Positions 1-6,584 of a stretch of 7,960 nucleotides of DNA are shown piece by piece. Position 1 is the first letter of the stretch. Each line of letters opens with the position of its first letter. The stretch lies in NCBI GenBank assembly GCA_002085385.1, contig NATO01000054.1, forward strand, positions 1 to 7,960, read 5' to 3'. The DNA comes from a candidate division Zixibacteria bacterium 4484_93. Lineage in GTDB: Bacteria; UBP14; UBA6098; 4484-93. The notes beneath the pieces are model-generated. The model saw only the letters and a program-made list of their open reading frames with translations, was not told the origin of the DNA and made no database searches. Position numbers and translations under genes: made by a program.

Positions 1-106
1 TAGAATGGGTAACCCGAAATCGTTTATATACCTCGCCTCACCGGCAACCGCAGCAGCAAGTGCAATAACAGGGGTCATAACCAATCCACAGGAGATAGGG
101 AAATGA
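1..106 (+). CDS. leuC: 3-isopropylmalate dehydratase large subunit, C-terminal end (partial)
   Basis: This is the 3' end of a gene that starts before the window. The frame beginning at base 2 gives 34 residues ending in TGA at 104-106. It contains IYLASPATAAASAITG followed by VITNPQEIGK, which matches the conserved C-terminus of LeuC/aconitase-family large subunits (the ASPATVAASALTG-type tail). The large subunit carries the [4Fe-4S] cluster and, with the small subunit encoded next, isomerises 2- and 3-isopropylmalate in leucine synthesis. The stop overlaps the leuD start (ATGA, 4 nt), as expected for two subunits made in equal amounts. The iron-sulfur cysteines lie upstream and cannot be seen. 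A homoaconitase large subunit is a possible alternative, because the tail alone does not separate the two. Confidence 0.85.
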   Translation, partial: RMGNPKSFIYLASPATAAASAITGVITNPQEIGK

Positions 107-600
107 GTATAAAGGGTCGTGTGTGGAAATACGGCGACGATATAAATACCGATGTTATCTTCCCGGGGAAATACACATACTCGGTATCCGATGAGTCTGA
201 GATGGCAAAATATGCACTCGAGGACCTCGACCCGAGCTTCGCCAAGGATGTAAAAGCAGGCGATATTATCGTTGCCGGGAAGAATTTCGGGTGTGGCTCA
301 TCGAGGGAACAGGCTGCTATCTGCCTGAAATCCGCAGGTGTCGGTGTTGTCGTGGCAAAGTCATTCGCAAGGATATTCTTCCGAAACGCCATAAACGCTG
401 GACTCTGGGCTATTACAAACGATAAAATCCAGAATATTGTCGAAAAGGGAGATACTATCGAAATTGACCTCGAGAAGGGAGAGATTATAGCAGGTGATAG
501 ACACCTCCATTTTCCGCCATACCCTGAGCAGGTCAAAAGAATTATCGAAGCAGGAGGACTTATTCCTTATATCAAATCAAGCACCAGGAGAGGAAAATAA
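103..600 (+). CDS. leuD: 3-isopropylmalate dehydratase small subunit
   Basis: The 165-residue protein is the swivelling small subunit that pairs with LeuC to form cytosolic isopropylmalate isomerase in leucine biosynthesis. It has the expected order of motifs: the N-terminal GDDINTDVIFPGKY segment (residues 11-24), the GCGSSRE active-site loop (63-69), the AKSFARIFFRNAINAGL segment (85-101), and a C-terminal PPYPEQVKRIIEAGGLIPYI stretch (138-157). The length fits the short LeuD/HacB class of about 160-170 residues, not the roughly 200-residue LeuD of E. coli. The ATG overlaps the leuC stop and has GGAG at 91-94, 8 nt upstream. The substrate-recognition loop after the conserved Pro-Gly-Lys reads YTYS (24-27), which does not settle isopropylmalate against homoaconitate. 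LeuD is preferred as the commoner bacterial role. The stop TAA overlaps the accB ATG by one base. Confidence 0.88.
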   Translation: MSIKGRVWKYGDDINTDVIFPGKYTYSVSDESEMAKYALEDLDPSFAKDVKAGDIIVAGKNFGCGSSREQAAICLKSAGVGVVVAKSFARIFFRNAINAGLWAITNDKIQNIVEKGDTIEIDLEKGEIIAGDRHLHFPPYPEQVKRIIEAGGLIPYIKSSTRRGK

Positions 601-1061
601 TGGACCTCAGGAGCATAAAAAAACTCATAAAGCTGGTGGAGGAAAGCGACATTGGGGAAATAGAGATAAGCTACTTTATGGGGAGGAAGATACGGATAGC
701 AAAGTATCCGAGGAGTGCTCTGCCACCACAGGAAAAGGCAGAGACCGAGGCAGAAGAAAAGGCAGAGGAGAAAATTGCTCCTCCCTCAGAGATAGATGAG
801 AGCATCAAGGAAAAAGAGGGGTTCGTTTCGATAAGTGCGCCTATCGTCGGGACATTCTACCGGGCGCCATCGCCGGATGCCGAGCCATATGTCAGAGTCG
901 GGGACCACATAGAGCAAGGAACGGTCGTCTGCATCATCGAGGCAATGAAACTCTTCAACGAGATAAAATCAGAAATAGGAGGAACGATAAAGAAGATTCT
1001 CGTGGAGAACGGTCAACCAGTGGAATACGGTCAGACACTGTTTTTGGTGGAGTCTGACTGA
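600..1061 (+). CDS. accB: Biotin carboxyl carrier protein of acetyl-CoA carboxylase
   Basis: This 153-residue protein carries biotin between the biotin carboxylase and carboxyltransferase halves of acetyl-CoA carboxylase, the first committed step of fatty acid synthesis. Residues 1-36 match the short N-terminal region of AccB (MDLRSIKKLIKLVEESDIGE and on). Residues 40-75 form a Glu/Ala/Lys/Pro-rich mobile linker. Residues 76-152 are the biotinyl domain, with SAPIVGTFYRAPSPDAEPYV (79-98), including the thumb insertion typical of acetyl-CoA carboxylase carriers, then EAMKLFNEI with the biotin-accepting lysine at 117. The second position after that lysine is Phe, and Leu replaces the more usual Met of EAMKM. 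The start is fixed by AGGAGAGG at 586-593 and the TAATG overlap with leuD. Its usual partner accC is one gene downstream, with pilT between them. No accA or accD is in the window. Confidence 0.95.
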   Translation: MDLRSIKKLIKLVEESDIGEIEISYFMGRKIRIAKYPRSALPPQEKAETEAEEKAEEKIAPPSEIDESIKEKEGFVSISAPIVGTFYRAPSPDAEPYVRVGDHIEQGTVVCIIEAMKLFNEIKSEIGGTIKKILVENGQPVEYGQTLFLVESD

Positions 1062-1062
1062 T

Positions 1063-1070
1063 AAGGAGGG
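1063..1070 (+). promoter_or_regulatory. Ribosome binding site of pilT
   Basis: AAGGAGGG lies in the 13-nt gap between accB and pilT, with only 4 nt between it and the ATG. It is the strongest Shine-Dalgarno in the leuC-to-kinase run. This suggests pilT is translated independently of accB, whereas its neighbours depend on stop-start overlaps. Confidence 0.8.
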
Positions 1071-1074
1071 AAGT

Positions 1075-2217
1075 ATGTATAACCTGTTGGAACTTTTAAG
1101 ATTTATGCAGGAGAAGAACGCATCTGACCTGCACATAAGAGTCGGGATGCCACCGATATACAGGATAAATGGAGAACTCGTTCGGGTGGGAACAGAACTG
1201 GTCTCTCAGGAGGATGTACAGAAGATGACATCCCGTATCCTTACACCCAACCAGAGAGAGATATTCGAGAGAGAGTATGAACTCGACTTCGCACTCTCTG
1301 TATCGAAGATAGGAAGGTTCAGGGTAAATCTGTTCAAGCAGAGGGGAACATACGGGCTTGCGCTCCGCTCGGTGAAGATGGTCATCCCCTCGTTCAAGGA
1401 GTTAAATCTGCCAAAAATTATGGAGAAGATAGCCGAGAACAGGAGAGGACTGGTTCTGGTTACCGGTATCACCGGGAGTGGAAAAAGCACAACATTGGCT
1501 TCCATTATAGACTACATCAACTCGACAAGAGCGGTGAACATCCTGACCATCGAAGACCCGATTGAATATATCCATAAAAACAAGAAGAGCGTCATAGGGC
1601 AGAGAGAGATAGGTGCAGATACGCTCTCATTCTCATCCGCTCTGAGACACGCACTGAGGGAGGACCCAGATGTCATTCTCATCGGTGAGATAAGGGATGC
1701 CGAGACAATGCAGATAGCACTCTCCGCCGCGGACACAGGACATCTTGTTCTCTCCACCCTGCACACACTCGATTCTGTCCAGACAATATACAGAATCCTC
1801 TCCTTCTTCCCACCATACCAGCACCAGGAGATCAGATTGCTCCTCTCCACAACATTAAGGGCGATAATTTCCCAGAGACTCATCCCACGCTCCGATATGC
1901 CGGGAAGGGTGCCCGCCGTAGAGATTCTCATAGGAACCGCCGCCATCTGCTCCTGTATCACCGACCCGGAGAAAACATCGGAGATAAAGGACCTGATAGC
2001 AGAAGGCTCGGTCCAGTATGGGATGCAGACATTCGACCAGTCGTTGATGTGGCTTTACCGTCAGGGAAAGATATCGCTCGAGACCGCCCTGCAGAATGCA
2101 TCCAACCCTGACGATTTCAAGCTGAGGGTAGCTGGCATCGTTGGAGGCGCCGACAGAGGCTGGAAAGAGTTCGAGATAGAGAAAAAAGAGGAAACGCAGG
2201 AAACAGAGAAAGAATGA
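1075..2217 (+). CDS. pilT: Type IV pilus retraction ATPase PilT
   Basis: The 380-residue cytoplasmic hexameric ATPase powers pilus depolymerisation, giving twitching motility, DNA uptake or surface sensing. Residues 1-105 form the N-terminal PAS-like domain, with the typical PilT opening LLELLRFMQEKNASDLHI and VGMPPIYRINGEL. The RecA-like domain has Walker A GITGSGKST (131-139), the Asp box around TIEDPIEYIH (158-167), a Walker B-like segment PDVILIGEIRD (198-208) with the presumed catalytic Glu205, and the His box HLVLSTLHT (223-231). The C-terminal region has EIKDLIAEG (303-311), corresponding to the AIRNLIREG retraction motif, then GMQTFDQSL (316-324) and ASNPDDFKLR (342-351). These mark PilT and not PilB, and the length is normal for PilT. 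A charged Lys/Glu tail (about 365-380) looks lineage-specific. The odd feature is its position between accB and accC. No other pilus gene is in the window, and PilU is a less likely alternative. Confidence 0.95.
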   Translation: MYNLLELLRFMQEKNASDLHIRVGMPPIYRINGELVRVGTELVSQEDVQKMTSRILTPNQREIFEREYELDFALSVSKIGRFRVNLFKQRGTYGLALRSVKMVIPSFKELNLPKIMEKIAENRRGLVLVTGITGSGKSTTLASIIDYINSTRAVNILTIEDPIEYIHKNKKSVIGQREIGADTLSFSSALRHALREDPDVILIGEIRDAETMQIALSAADTGHLVLSTLHTLDSVQTIYRILSFFPPYQHQEIRLLLSTTLRAIISQRLIPRSDMPGRVPAVEILIGTAAICSCITDPEKTSEIKDLIAEGSVQYGMQTFDQSLMWLYRQGKISLETALQNASNPDDFKLRVAGIVGGADRGWKEFEIEKKEETQETEKE

Positions 2218-3566
2218 TAAAAAAACTCCTCATCGCCAATCGAGGAGAAATCGCACTGAGAGTGATAAGAGCCTGCAAGGAACTGGGGATTACATCTGTT
2301 GCGGTTTTCTCCGAGGCAGACAAAAATGCCCTTCATTCCCTGTTTGCAGACGAGAGCATCTGCATCGGGAAGGCAGAATCGACCGAAAGCTATCTCGACC
2401 CAAGGCAGGTCATATCTGCCGCTGTGATAACTGGAGCCGATGGCATACACCCGGGATATGGATTCCTCGCCGAAAATCCCGATTTCGCCGAGATGTGTGC
2501 CTCACACAACATAAAGTTCATCGGACCCGACCAGAATATGATAAGAACTATGGGGAACAAATCCGAGGCAAAAAGGATTATGAAAAGCTCGGGTATCCCG
2601 GTCATCCCGGGAAGTGAGGGAATCATAACGGACGAGAAAGAGGCACTGCTCTTTGCAGAGAGGATAGGTTTCCCTGTTCTGATAAAGGCGACCGCTGGAG
2701 GCGGCGGCAAGGGAATGCGGCTCGTGAGGGAAAAGAAAAATTTTCCTGAGGCATTTGCAATGGCTCAAGCAGAGGCACAAAAAGCGTTCAACAATCCGGG
2801 GGTCTACATTGAGAAATTCATTGAGAACCCGCGTCATATCGAGGTCCAGCTTCTCGCCGACTCACACGGAAACATCGTTGCTTTCCCCGAAAGGGAATGC
2901 TCTATCCAGCGAAGACACCAGAAACTGGTGGAGGAATCACCATCACCTGTTGTGAACGAAAGGTTAAGAGATAGACTCCAGAAGGTCGCAATAAAGGCTG
3001 CCAGGAATATCCGATACGAGAGTGCAGGAACAATCGAATTCCTCCTAGATGACGAGAGGAATTTCTACTTTATGGAGATGAACACCAGAATCCAGGTCGA
3101 ACACCCGATAACAGAGACGATAACAGGGGTCGACCTCGTGAAGGAACAGATAAAAATTGCTATGGGAGAAAAACTATCGTGCAATCAGGATGAGATACTA
3201 ACCCGTGGGCACGCTATCGAATGTCGGATAAATGCAGAGGACCCAGAGAATAATTTTGCACCCTCCCCTGGGCTTATCGACGGGTTTCATCTACCCGGAG
3301 GACCCGGTATCAGAGTGGATAGCCATATCTACGCGGGATATACCGTCCCCCCACATTACGATTCCCTCATTGCAAAGCTCATCAGCTGGGGGAATAATCG
3401 TCAGGAAGCGATAAAGAGAATGAGTCGCGCACTGGATGAGTTCATAATATCGGGTATCAAAACGACCATACCCTTGCATAAAACCGTTATGAACGATGAG
3501 AGGTTCCTCAAAGGCAATTACAACACATCCTTCCTCGAAGCATATTCGAAAGGAGAATCTGCTTGA
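2214..3566 (+). CDS. accC: Biotin carboxylase subunit of acetyl-CoA carboxylase
   Basis: This 450-residue ATP-grasp enzyme uses ATP and bicarbonate to carboxylate the biotin on AccB. The length equals the family norm. Domains in order are the N-terminal Rossmann-like domain (MIKKLLIANRGEIALRVIRA, residues 1-20, then GIHPGYGFLAENPDFAE), the ATP-grasp domain (about 114-305) and the C-terminal domain (about 335-445). Visible active-site residues include the glycine loop AGGGGKGMR (161-169), Lys158, HIEVQ (208-212), HQKLVEESPS (235-244), Glu275, and FMEMNTRIQVEHP (286-298) with Glu288, Asn290, Arg292, Val295 and Glu296. Arg338 in ECRIN matches the bicarbonate-binding region. All key residues appear intact. 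The ATG overlaps the pilT stop (ATGA) and has only a weak upstream purine-rich signal, so translation is probably coupled to pilT. Its own stop overlaps the kinase start. Confidence 0.96.
   Translation: MIKKLLIANRGEIALRVIRACKELGITSVAVFSEADKNALHSLFADESICIGKAESTESYLDPRQVISAAVITGADGIHPGYGFLAENPDFAEMCASHNIKFIGPDQNMIRTMGNKSEAKRIMKSSGIPVIPGSEGIITDEKEALLFAERIGFPVLIKATAGGGGKGMRLVREKKNFPEAFAMAQAEAQKAFNNPGVYIEKFIENPRHIEVQLLADSHGNIVAFPERECSIQRRHQKLVEESPSPVVNERLRDRLQKVAIKAARNIRYESAGTIEFLLDDERNFYFMEMNTRIQVEHPITETITGVDLVKEQIKIAMGEKLSCNQDEILTRGHAIECRINAEDPENNFAPSPGLIDGFHLPGGPGIRVDSHIYAGYTVPPHYDSLIAKLISWGNNRQEAIKRMSRALDEFIISGIKTTIPLHKTVMNDERFLKGNYNTSFLEAYSKGESA
3549..3555 (+). promoter_or_regulatory. Ribosome binding site that decides the kinase TTG start
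   Basis: AAAGGAG sits inside the last codons of accC, 7 nt before the TTG at 3563. It supports TTG as the real start, giving a TTGA overlap with the accC stop. Starting at any later ATG would remove the first transmembrane helix of the kinase. Confidence 0.75.
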
Positions 3567-6121
3567 GGCTAAAAAACTACATACTCGTCGCCGCCGCTAT
3601 TATAGGGATACTGAGCATATTTTATATGGGATATATCCTGAAAAGCGTCAGGGAACAGGCTATCTCCACATTTTCCTCTGTCCAGATGACATTGTCGAGG
3701 GGTGCTGCTATCGGTATCGAAAGATACACCGACAGGATAATGAAGGACCTGCGCTATACCGCGAGAAACTATCCAGAACTCTACAAAAACCCACAGGAGA
3801 GAAGAAAAGCCCTCAAGATACTCTGGGATATGGGAGAAGGAGAATACATTTCCTGCTCCTTTGTGAATAGAGACGGGATACTTGTGGCAACATATCCGCC
3901 GGAATACTCGAGCGTCGAGGGAACAGATATCTCGTATCAGACACATATAAAAGAGATAAAAAGAGAGCATAGCCCCACAGTATCCGACCCGATAAAGGCT
4001 GTCCAGGGGTTCCAGGCTATCATATTCCACAATCCGATATTCACAGCAGATTCAAACTTTGAAGGCTCGATTGCCGCTCTTATCCCTTTTGAGACCATAT
4101 CGAGAAAGTTTATAACAGCTATGTATAAACGAGGGATTCAGTCCATACTCATCCTGAATCAGAGGGGAGTTGTAATAGAGGCTCCCGATACACAGATGAT
4201 AGGGAAACTTTATAAAAACAGCCACCTTTTTCAGTCCATCGCCGATAAGGATAAACCGTTTCTGGAAGCAGCCCTCAAAGGAGCAAGCGGAACAGCTGTT
4301 ATCTCCGATACAACAGGCCATAAATTTATTGTTGCATGCAATCCTATCAAGATAAACAAACACCTATGGGAGGTATTTGCAATCAGCTCGCAGGATATTG
4401 CACTCGCACCAATCAAAAAGATTACATATTACGGCACCGGATGGCTGGTTACCCTGCTTGCCATATACTTTATCATCTCACTTGTGATAATCGAACTTTA
4501 TAAACACATAAGCATCACCGAGGAGAGAGCCAAGATAATAAGCCTGCTTGAGGAAGAGGTCTCGGCAAGAACAGAGTCGCTATCCAAGATGACGGGGTTT
4601 CTGAACAATATCCTCGAGAACTCCATCGAATACGGCATTATCTCCATCAATCAGGAGGGGCAAATTGTTATCTGGAACAGGGGAATGGAAAACATCACAG
4701 GGTATTCAAAAGAGGACATAACCGAGACGAGGAGTTCTGCCGCTGTTTCTGACTCCCGCGAGAACTTCCAGAAGCTCTGGGAAATTACAAACTCCGTCAG
4801 CGAGAAGCACCAACCCTGGAAGGGGGAATATGAGCTTGTAGCAAAAAGTGGCGAGAACCTCACCTGTGACATAACTGTTAGCAATATCACCGACTCCGAG
4901 GGGAAAGAACACGGAATCCTCGTGCTTATGAGGAATGTTACACAGGAAAAGAGGCTTGCAAAGCAGATAAAGCAGTATACAGAGAACCTCGAGCGGCTCG
5001 TTGCCGAAAGGACGATGGAACTCGCCGAGAGTGAAGAGAAATATCGCGCACTGTTTGAGAAGGCACAGACAGGGTTCTTTGTTCATACAAACGGTATTAT
5101 CGAGGCTGCTAACCCGGCAATATGCGAGATGACCGGAGTGGACGCCGACACCGCCATTGGAATGTCTATCTTCGACTTCATTCCATACGAAGAGGACAGA
5201 GAGAAGGTCAAGGAAGGAATGCAAAAAAGACTTTCGGGAGAACCTGTCTCCACTTACACCATCAGGATAAGAAAAACAACGGGTGAATTCTTCTACGGCT
5301 CCGTCAGCGCAAGCGTCATCTCTCCAGCTGATAAAAGGTTCTTGGTCAATGTTATCGATGTCTCCAGGGATGTGGAACTGGAGAACGAGAGGAAAAGGAC
5401 ACAGGAGCAGCTATGGCAGGCATCGAAACTTGCCTCCATAGGGGAGCTTGCCGCAGGGATTGCCCATGAGATTAACAATCCGCTTATGGGCATCATCAAT
5501 TACGCACAGCTCATTGCGGATGACCTGACAGAGAACTCTGATGCAAGACAGTTTGTCAACGGGATAATAAGCGAAGGAGAGCAGATAGCCTCGACCATCC
5601 GAAACCTGCTGATATTTGCACGTCAGGAGAAGCAGGAATTCTCCCCGGAAGAGATCACAGATGTAATCGAATCCTCCCTGGCACTCGTGGAACACCAGCT
5701 CAAAAAAGATGGTATCACCATCATACGGGAGTTCCAGAGTAACCTACCCACAGTAAATATCAAAAGCAACCGGATAAAAGAGGTGTTCGTCAATATCCTC
5801 TCAAACGCCAGATACGCTCTAAACGAAAAATACCCGCTATCCGATGAGAACAAAATCATAAAAATACACACAGATACAATTGTCGAGAACGGAGAAAAAA
5901 AGATAAGGGTCCAATTCTACGATTCAGGAATCGGGATAAAGAAGGAGGATATTCCGAAACTGTTCGACCCGTTCTTCACCACAAAAAAAGGAGACCAGGG
6001 AACAGGTCTCGGTCTCTCTATAAGCTACGGCATCATCAAGGAGCACAGGGGGAATATCGAGGTCGAGAGTGTCTACGGGGTCTATACCGTGGTCACCGTC
6101 ACCCTACCAGTGGAGGAGTGA
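3563..6121 (+). CDS. Membrane sensor histidine kinase, Cache-PAS-PAS-HisKA-HATPase
   Basis: This 852-residue protein is a two-component sensor kinase. A transmembrane helix (about 6-26) and a second (about 290-311) enclose an extracytoplasmic region of about 260 residues. That region resembles a double Cache ligand-binding domain: VNRDGILVATYPP and GTDISYQTHIKE in the first lobe, ILILNQRGVVIEAP in the second. A short coiled coil (315-345) leads to PAS 1 (about 346-460, with GIISINQEGQIVIWNRG). A second coiled coil (461-492) leads to PAS 2 (about 493-605). The dimerisation H-box is AAGIAHEINNP with phospho-acceptor His635, an HPK4/NtrB-like form. The ATP-binding domain has the N-box NILSNARYAL (Asn748), DSGIGI (787-792), FDPFFTTK (801-808) and GTGLGLSI (813-820), so it should be catalytically active. 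There is no receiver domain, and no response regulator follows. It starts with TTG overlapping the accC stop. The ligand and partner cannot be read from the sequence. Confidence 0.93.
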   Translation: MRLKNYILVAAAIIGILSIFYMGYILKSVREQAISTFSSVQMTLSRGAAIGIERYTDRIMKDLRYTARNYPELYKNPQERRKALKILWDMGEGEYISCSFVNRDGILVATYPPEYSSVEGTDISYQTHIKEIKREHSPTVSDPIKAVQGFQAIIFHNPIFTADSNFEGSIAALIPFETISRKFITAMYKRGIQSILILNQRGVVIEAPDTQMIGKLYKNSHLFQSIADKDKPFLEAALKGASGTAVISDTTGHKFIVACNPIKINKHLWEVFAISSQDIALAPIKKITYYGTGWLVTLLAIYFIISLVIIELYKHISITEERAKIISLLEEEVSARTESLSKMTGFLNNILENSIEYGIISINQEGQIVIWNRGMENITGYSKEDITETRSSAAVSDSRENFQKLWEITNSVSEKHQPWKGEYELVAKSGENLTCDITVSNITDSEGKEHGILVLMRNVTQEKRLAKQIKQYTENLERLVAERTMELAESEEKYRALFEKAQTGFFVHTNGIIEAANPAICEMTGVDADTAIGMSIFDFIPYEEDREKVKEGMQKRLSGEPVSTYTIRIRKTTGEFFYGSVSASVISPADKRFLVNVIDVSRDVELENERKRTQEQLWQASKLASIGELAAGIAHEINNPLMGIINYAQLIADDLTENSDARQFVNGIISEGEQIASTIRNLLIFARQEKQEFSPEEITDVIESSLALVEHQLKKDGITIIREFQSNLPTVNIKSNRIKEVFVNILSNARYALNEKYPLSDENKIIKIHTDTIVENGEKKIRVQFYDSGIGIKKEDIPKLFDPFFTTKKGDQGTGLGLSISYGIIKEHRGNIEVESVYGVYTVVTVTLPVEE

Positions 6122-6125
6122 TGAA

Positions 6126-6155
6126 TTTTTACTTGATTTCACCTCATTTTTACTT
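6126..6155 (+). repeat. Pair of TTTTTACTT direct repeats over the rpsF promoter
   Basis: The nonamer TTTTTACTT occurs exactly at 6126-6134 and again at 6147-6155, with a start-to-start spacing of 21 bp, two DNA turns. The first copy runs into the -35 hexamer and the second into the -10. This could be a binding site for a regulator on one face of the helix, or simply T-rich promoter sequence. The repeat is seen directly and the function is inference. Confidence 0.5.
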
Positions 6156-6160
6156 ATAAT
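6133..6160 (+). promoter_or_regulatory. Sigma70-type promoter for the rpsF operon
   Basis: TTGATT at 6133-6138 and a perfect TATAAT at 6155-6160 are separated by 16 bp, in an AT-rich stretch just after the kinase stop. Transcription would begin near 6166-6168. The leader would then be about 67 nt and would start just before the folded element at 6172. It is the only convincing promoter in the window and marks the switch from the leuC-kinase run to the ribosomal protein operon. Confidence 0.72.
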
Positions 6161-6171
6161 GAACGGTTAAT

Positions 6172-6225
6172 TTTCCCTATTCTATTCCGGAAGGTGAATA
6201 GAATCATATAAAGTCCGAAGGGAGG
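6172..6225 (+). promoter_or_regulatory. Candidate S6:S18-binding autoregulatory leader
   Basis: The rpsF leader can form a basal stem in which UUUCCCU (6172-6178) pairs with AGGGAGG (6219-6225): five Watson-Crick pairs plus two G-U pairs. Directly inside it lies a perfect 9-bp hairpin, ATTCTATTC (6179-6187) with GAATAGAAT (6196-6204), closed by an 8-nt loop. The 14 nt from 6205 to 6218 bulge on the 3' side and contain CCG at 6215-6217, one base from the basal stem. A CCG in a bulge between a stem and a hairpin is the known architecture of the S6:S18 complex-binding mRNA motif, which copies the 16S rRNA site of these proteins. The basal stem covers the rpsF Shine-Dalgarno, so protein binding would be expected to block translation. 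The match was made by eye from architecture, without a covariance-model score. Confidence 0.62.
6220..6225 (+). promoter_or_regulatory. Ribosome binding site of rpsF, inside the leader stem
   Basis: GGGAGG ends 8 nt before the TTG at 6234 and fixes that start, as no in-frame ATG lies nearby. The same bases form the 3' strand of the predicted basal stem, so access by ribosomes should depend on leader folding. Confidence 0.75.
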
Positions 6226-6233
6226 TAATAAAA

Positions 6234-6584
6234 TTGAAGAGAACTTATGAACTGGTGGTCATTACCCGCCCGAGTCTTGAGACCGGTGAGCAGGAGGCTC
6301 TCATCGAGAAGATTCGGGACTACATCTTATCCACCAACGGGAAGATTATAGCCGAAGAGGACTGGGGGCTGCGGAAATTCAGCTATCCTATCAAGAAGTT
6401 CGACACCGGACACTACAGACTGTTTGTCTTCGATGGGAAAGAGACATCCCCGAAAAAGATAGAGGCAAGCCTCCGACTCAACGAGAACATCCTGAGACAT
6501 CTTATTGTCCACAGGGAAAAGTCATACTCGCCATCACCGATGGCGCCAAAATTAGAGGAGCTCGATGAAGAAGCGGAGAACTAA
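6234..6584 (+). CDS. rpsF: Small-subunit ribosomal protein S6
   Basis: The 116-residue protein is S6, which binds the central domain of 16S rRNA as a heterodimer with S18. It has the characteristic start KRTYELVVITRP (2-13), the GKIIAEEDWGLRKFSYPIKK segment (36-55), then GHYRLFVFDG (59-68) and LRLNENILRHLIVHREK (80-96). These cover the whole single-domain fold. The start is TTG, confirmed because the conserved YE motif begins four codons later and no in-frame ATG is available. The C-terminal tail is acidic (LEELDEEAEN, 107-116). In E. coli S6 an acidic tail is glutamylated by RimK, but this one ends in Asn, so that modification cannot be assumed. The last codons overlap rpsR by 20 nt. Unlike in many bacteria, no ssb gene lies between rpsF and rpsR. 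Confidence 0.96.
   Translation: MKRTYELVVITRPSLETGEQEALIEKIRDYILSTNGKIIAEEDWGLRKFSYPIKKFDTGHYRLFVFDGKETSPKKIEASLRLNENILRHLIVHREKSYSPSPMAPKLEELDEEAEN

Noticed and set aside
75..536. A 153-residue open frame on the minus strand opposite leuD
   Set aside because: It mirrors a well-conserved gene, has a serine/phenylalanine-rich composition typical of antisense shadows, and matches no family I recognise. The other long minus-strand frames (for example 1512-1961, 2061-2450, 3569-4030 and 4706-5224) were rejected on the same grounds.
494..799. A 101-residue plus-strand frame across the leuD/accB junction
   Set aside because: It overlaps two clear genes in another frame and is a low-complexity Lys/Arg/Gly/Glu product with no ribosome binding site or recognisable domain.
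1075..2217. PilB or a type II secretion ATPase in place of PilT
   Set aside because: The short N-terminal domain, the GMQTFDQSL and ASNPDDF motifs, the 380-residue length and the absence of a tetracysteine zinc motif point to PilT.
4550..4620. A HAMP domain after the second kinase membrane helix
   Set aside because: The segment after the helix is a short charged coiled coil of about 30 residues leading into the PAS domain. It lacks the two-helix length and the conserved Pro-Glu pattern of HAMP.
6121..6159. A 12-residue frame starting on an ATG that overlaps the kinase stop
   Set aside because: It runs through the rpsF promoter, encodes no recognisable peptide, and the TGATG overlap is expected by chance. 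Nothing supports its translation.
6179..6204. The 9-bp hairpin read as an intrinsic terminator for the kinase transcript
   Set aside because: The stem is AT-rich and is followed by CATATAAAG with no T-run. It also lies downstream of a strong promoter and fits better as part of the rpsF leader.
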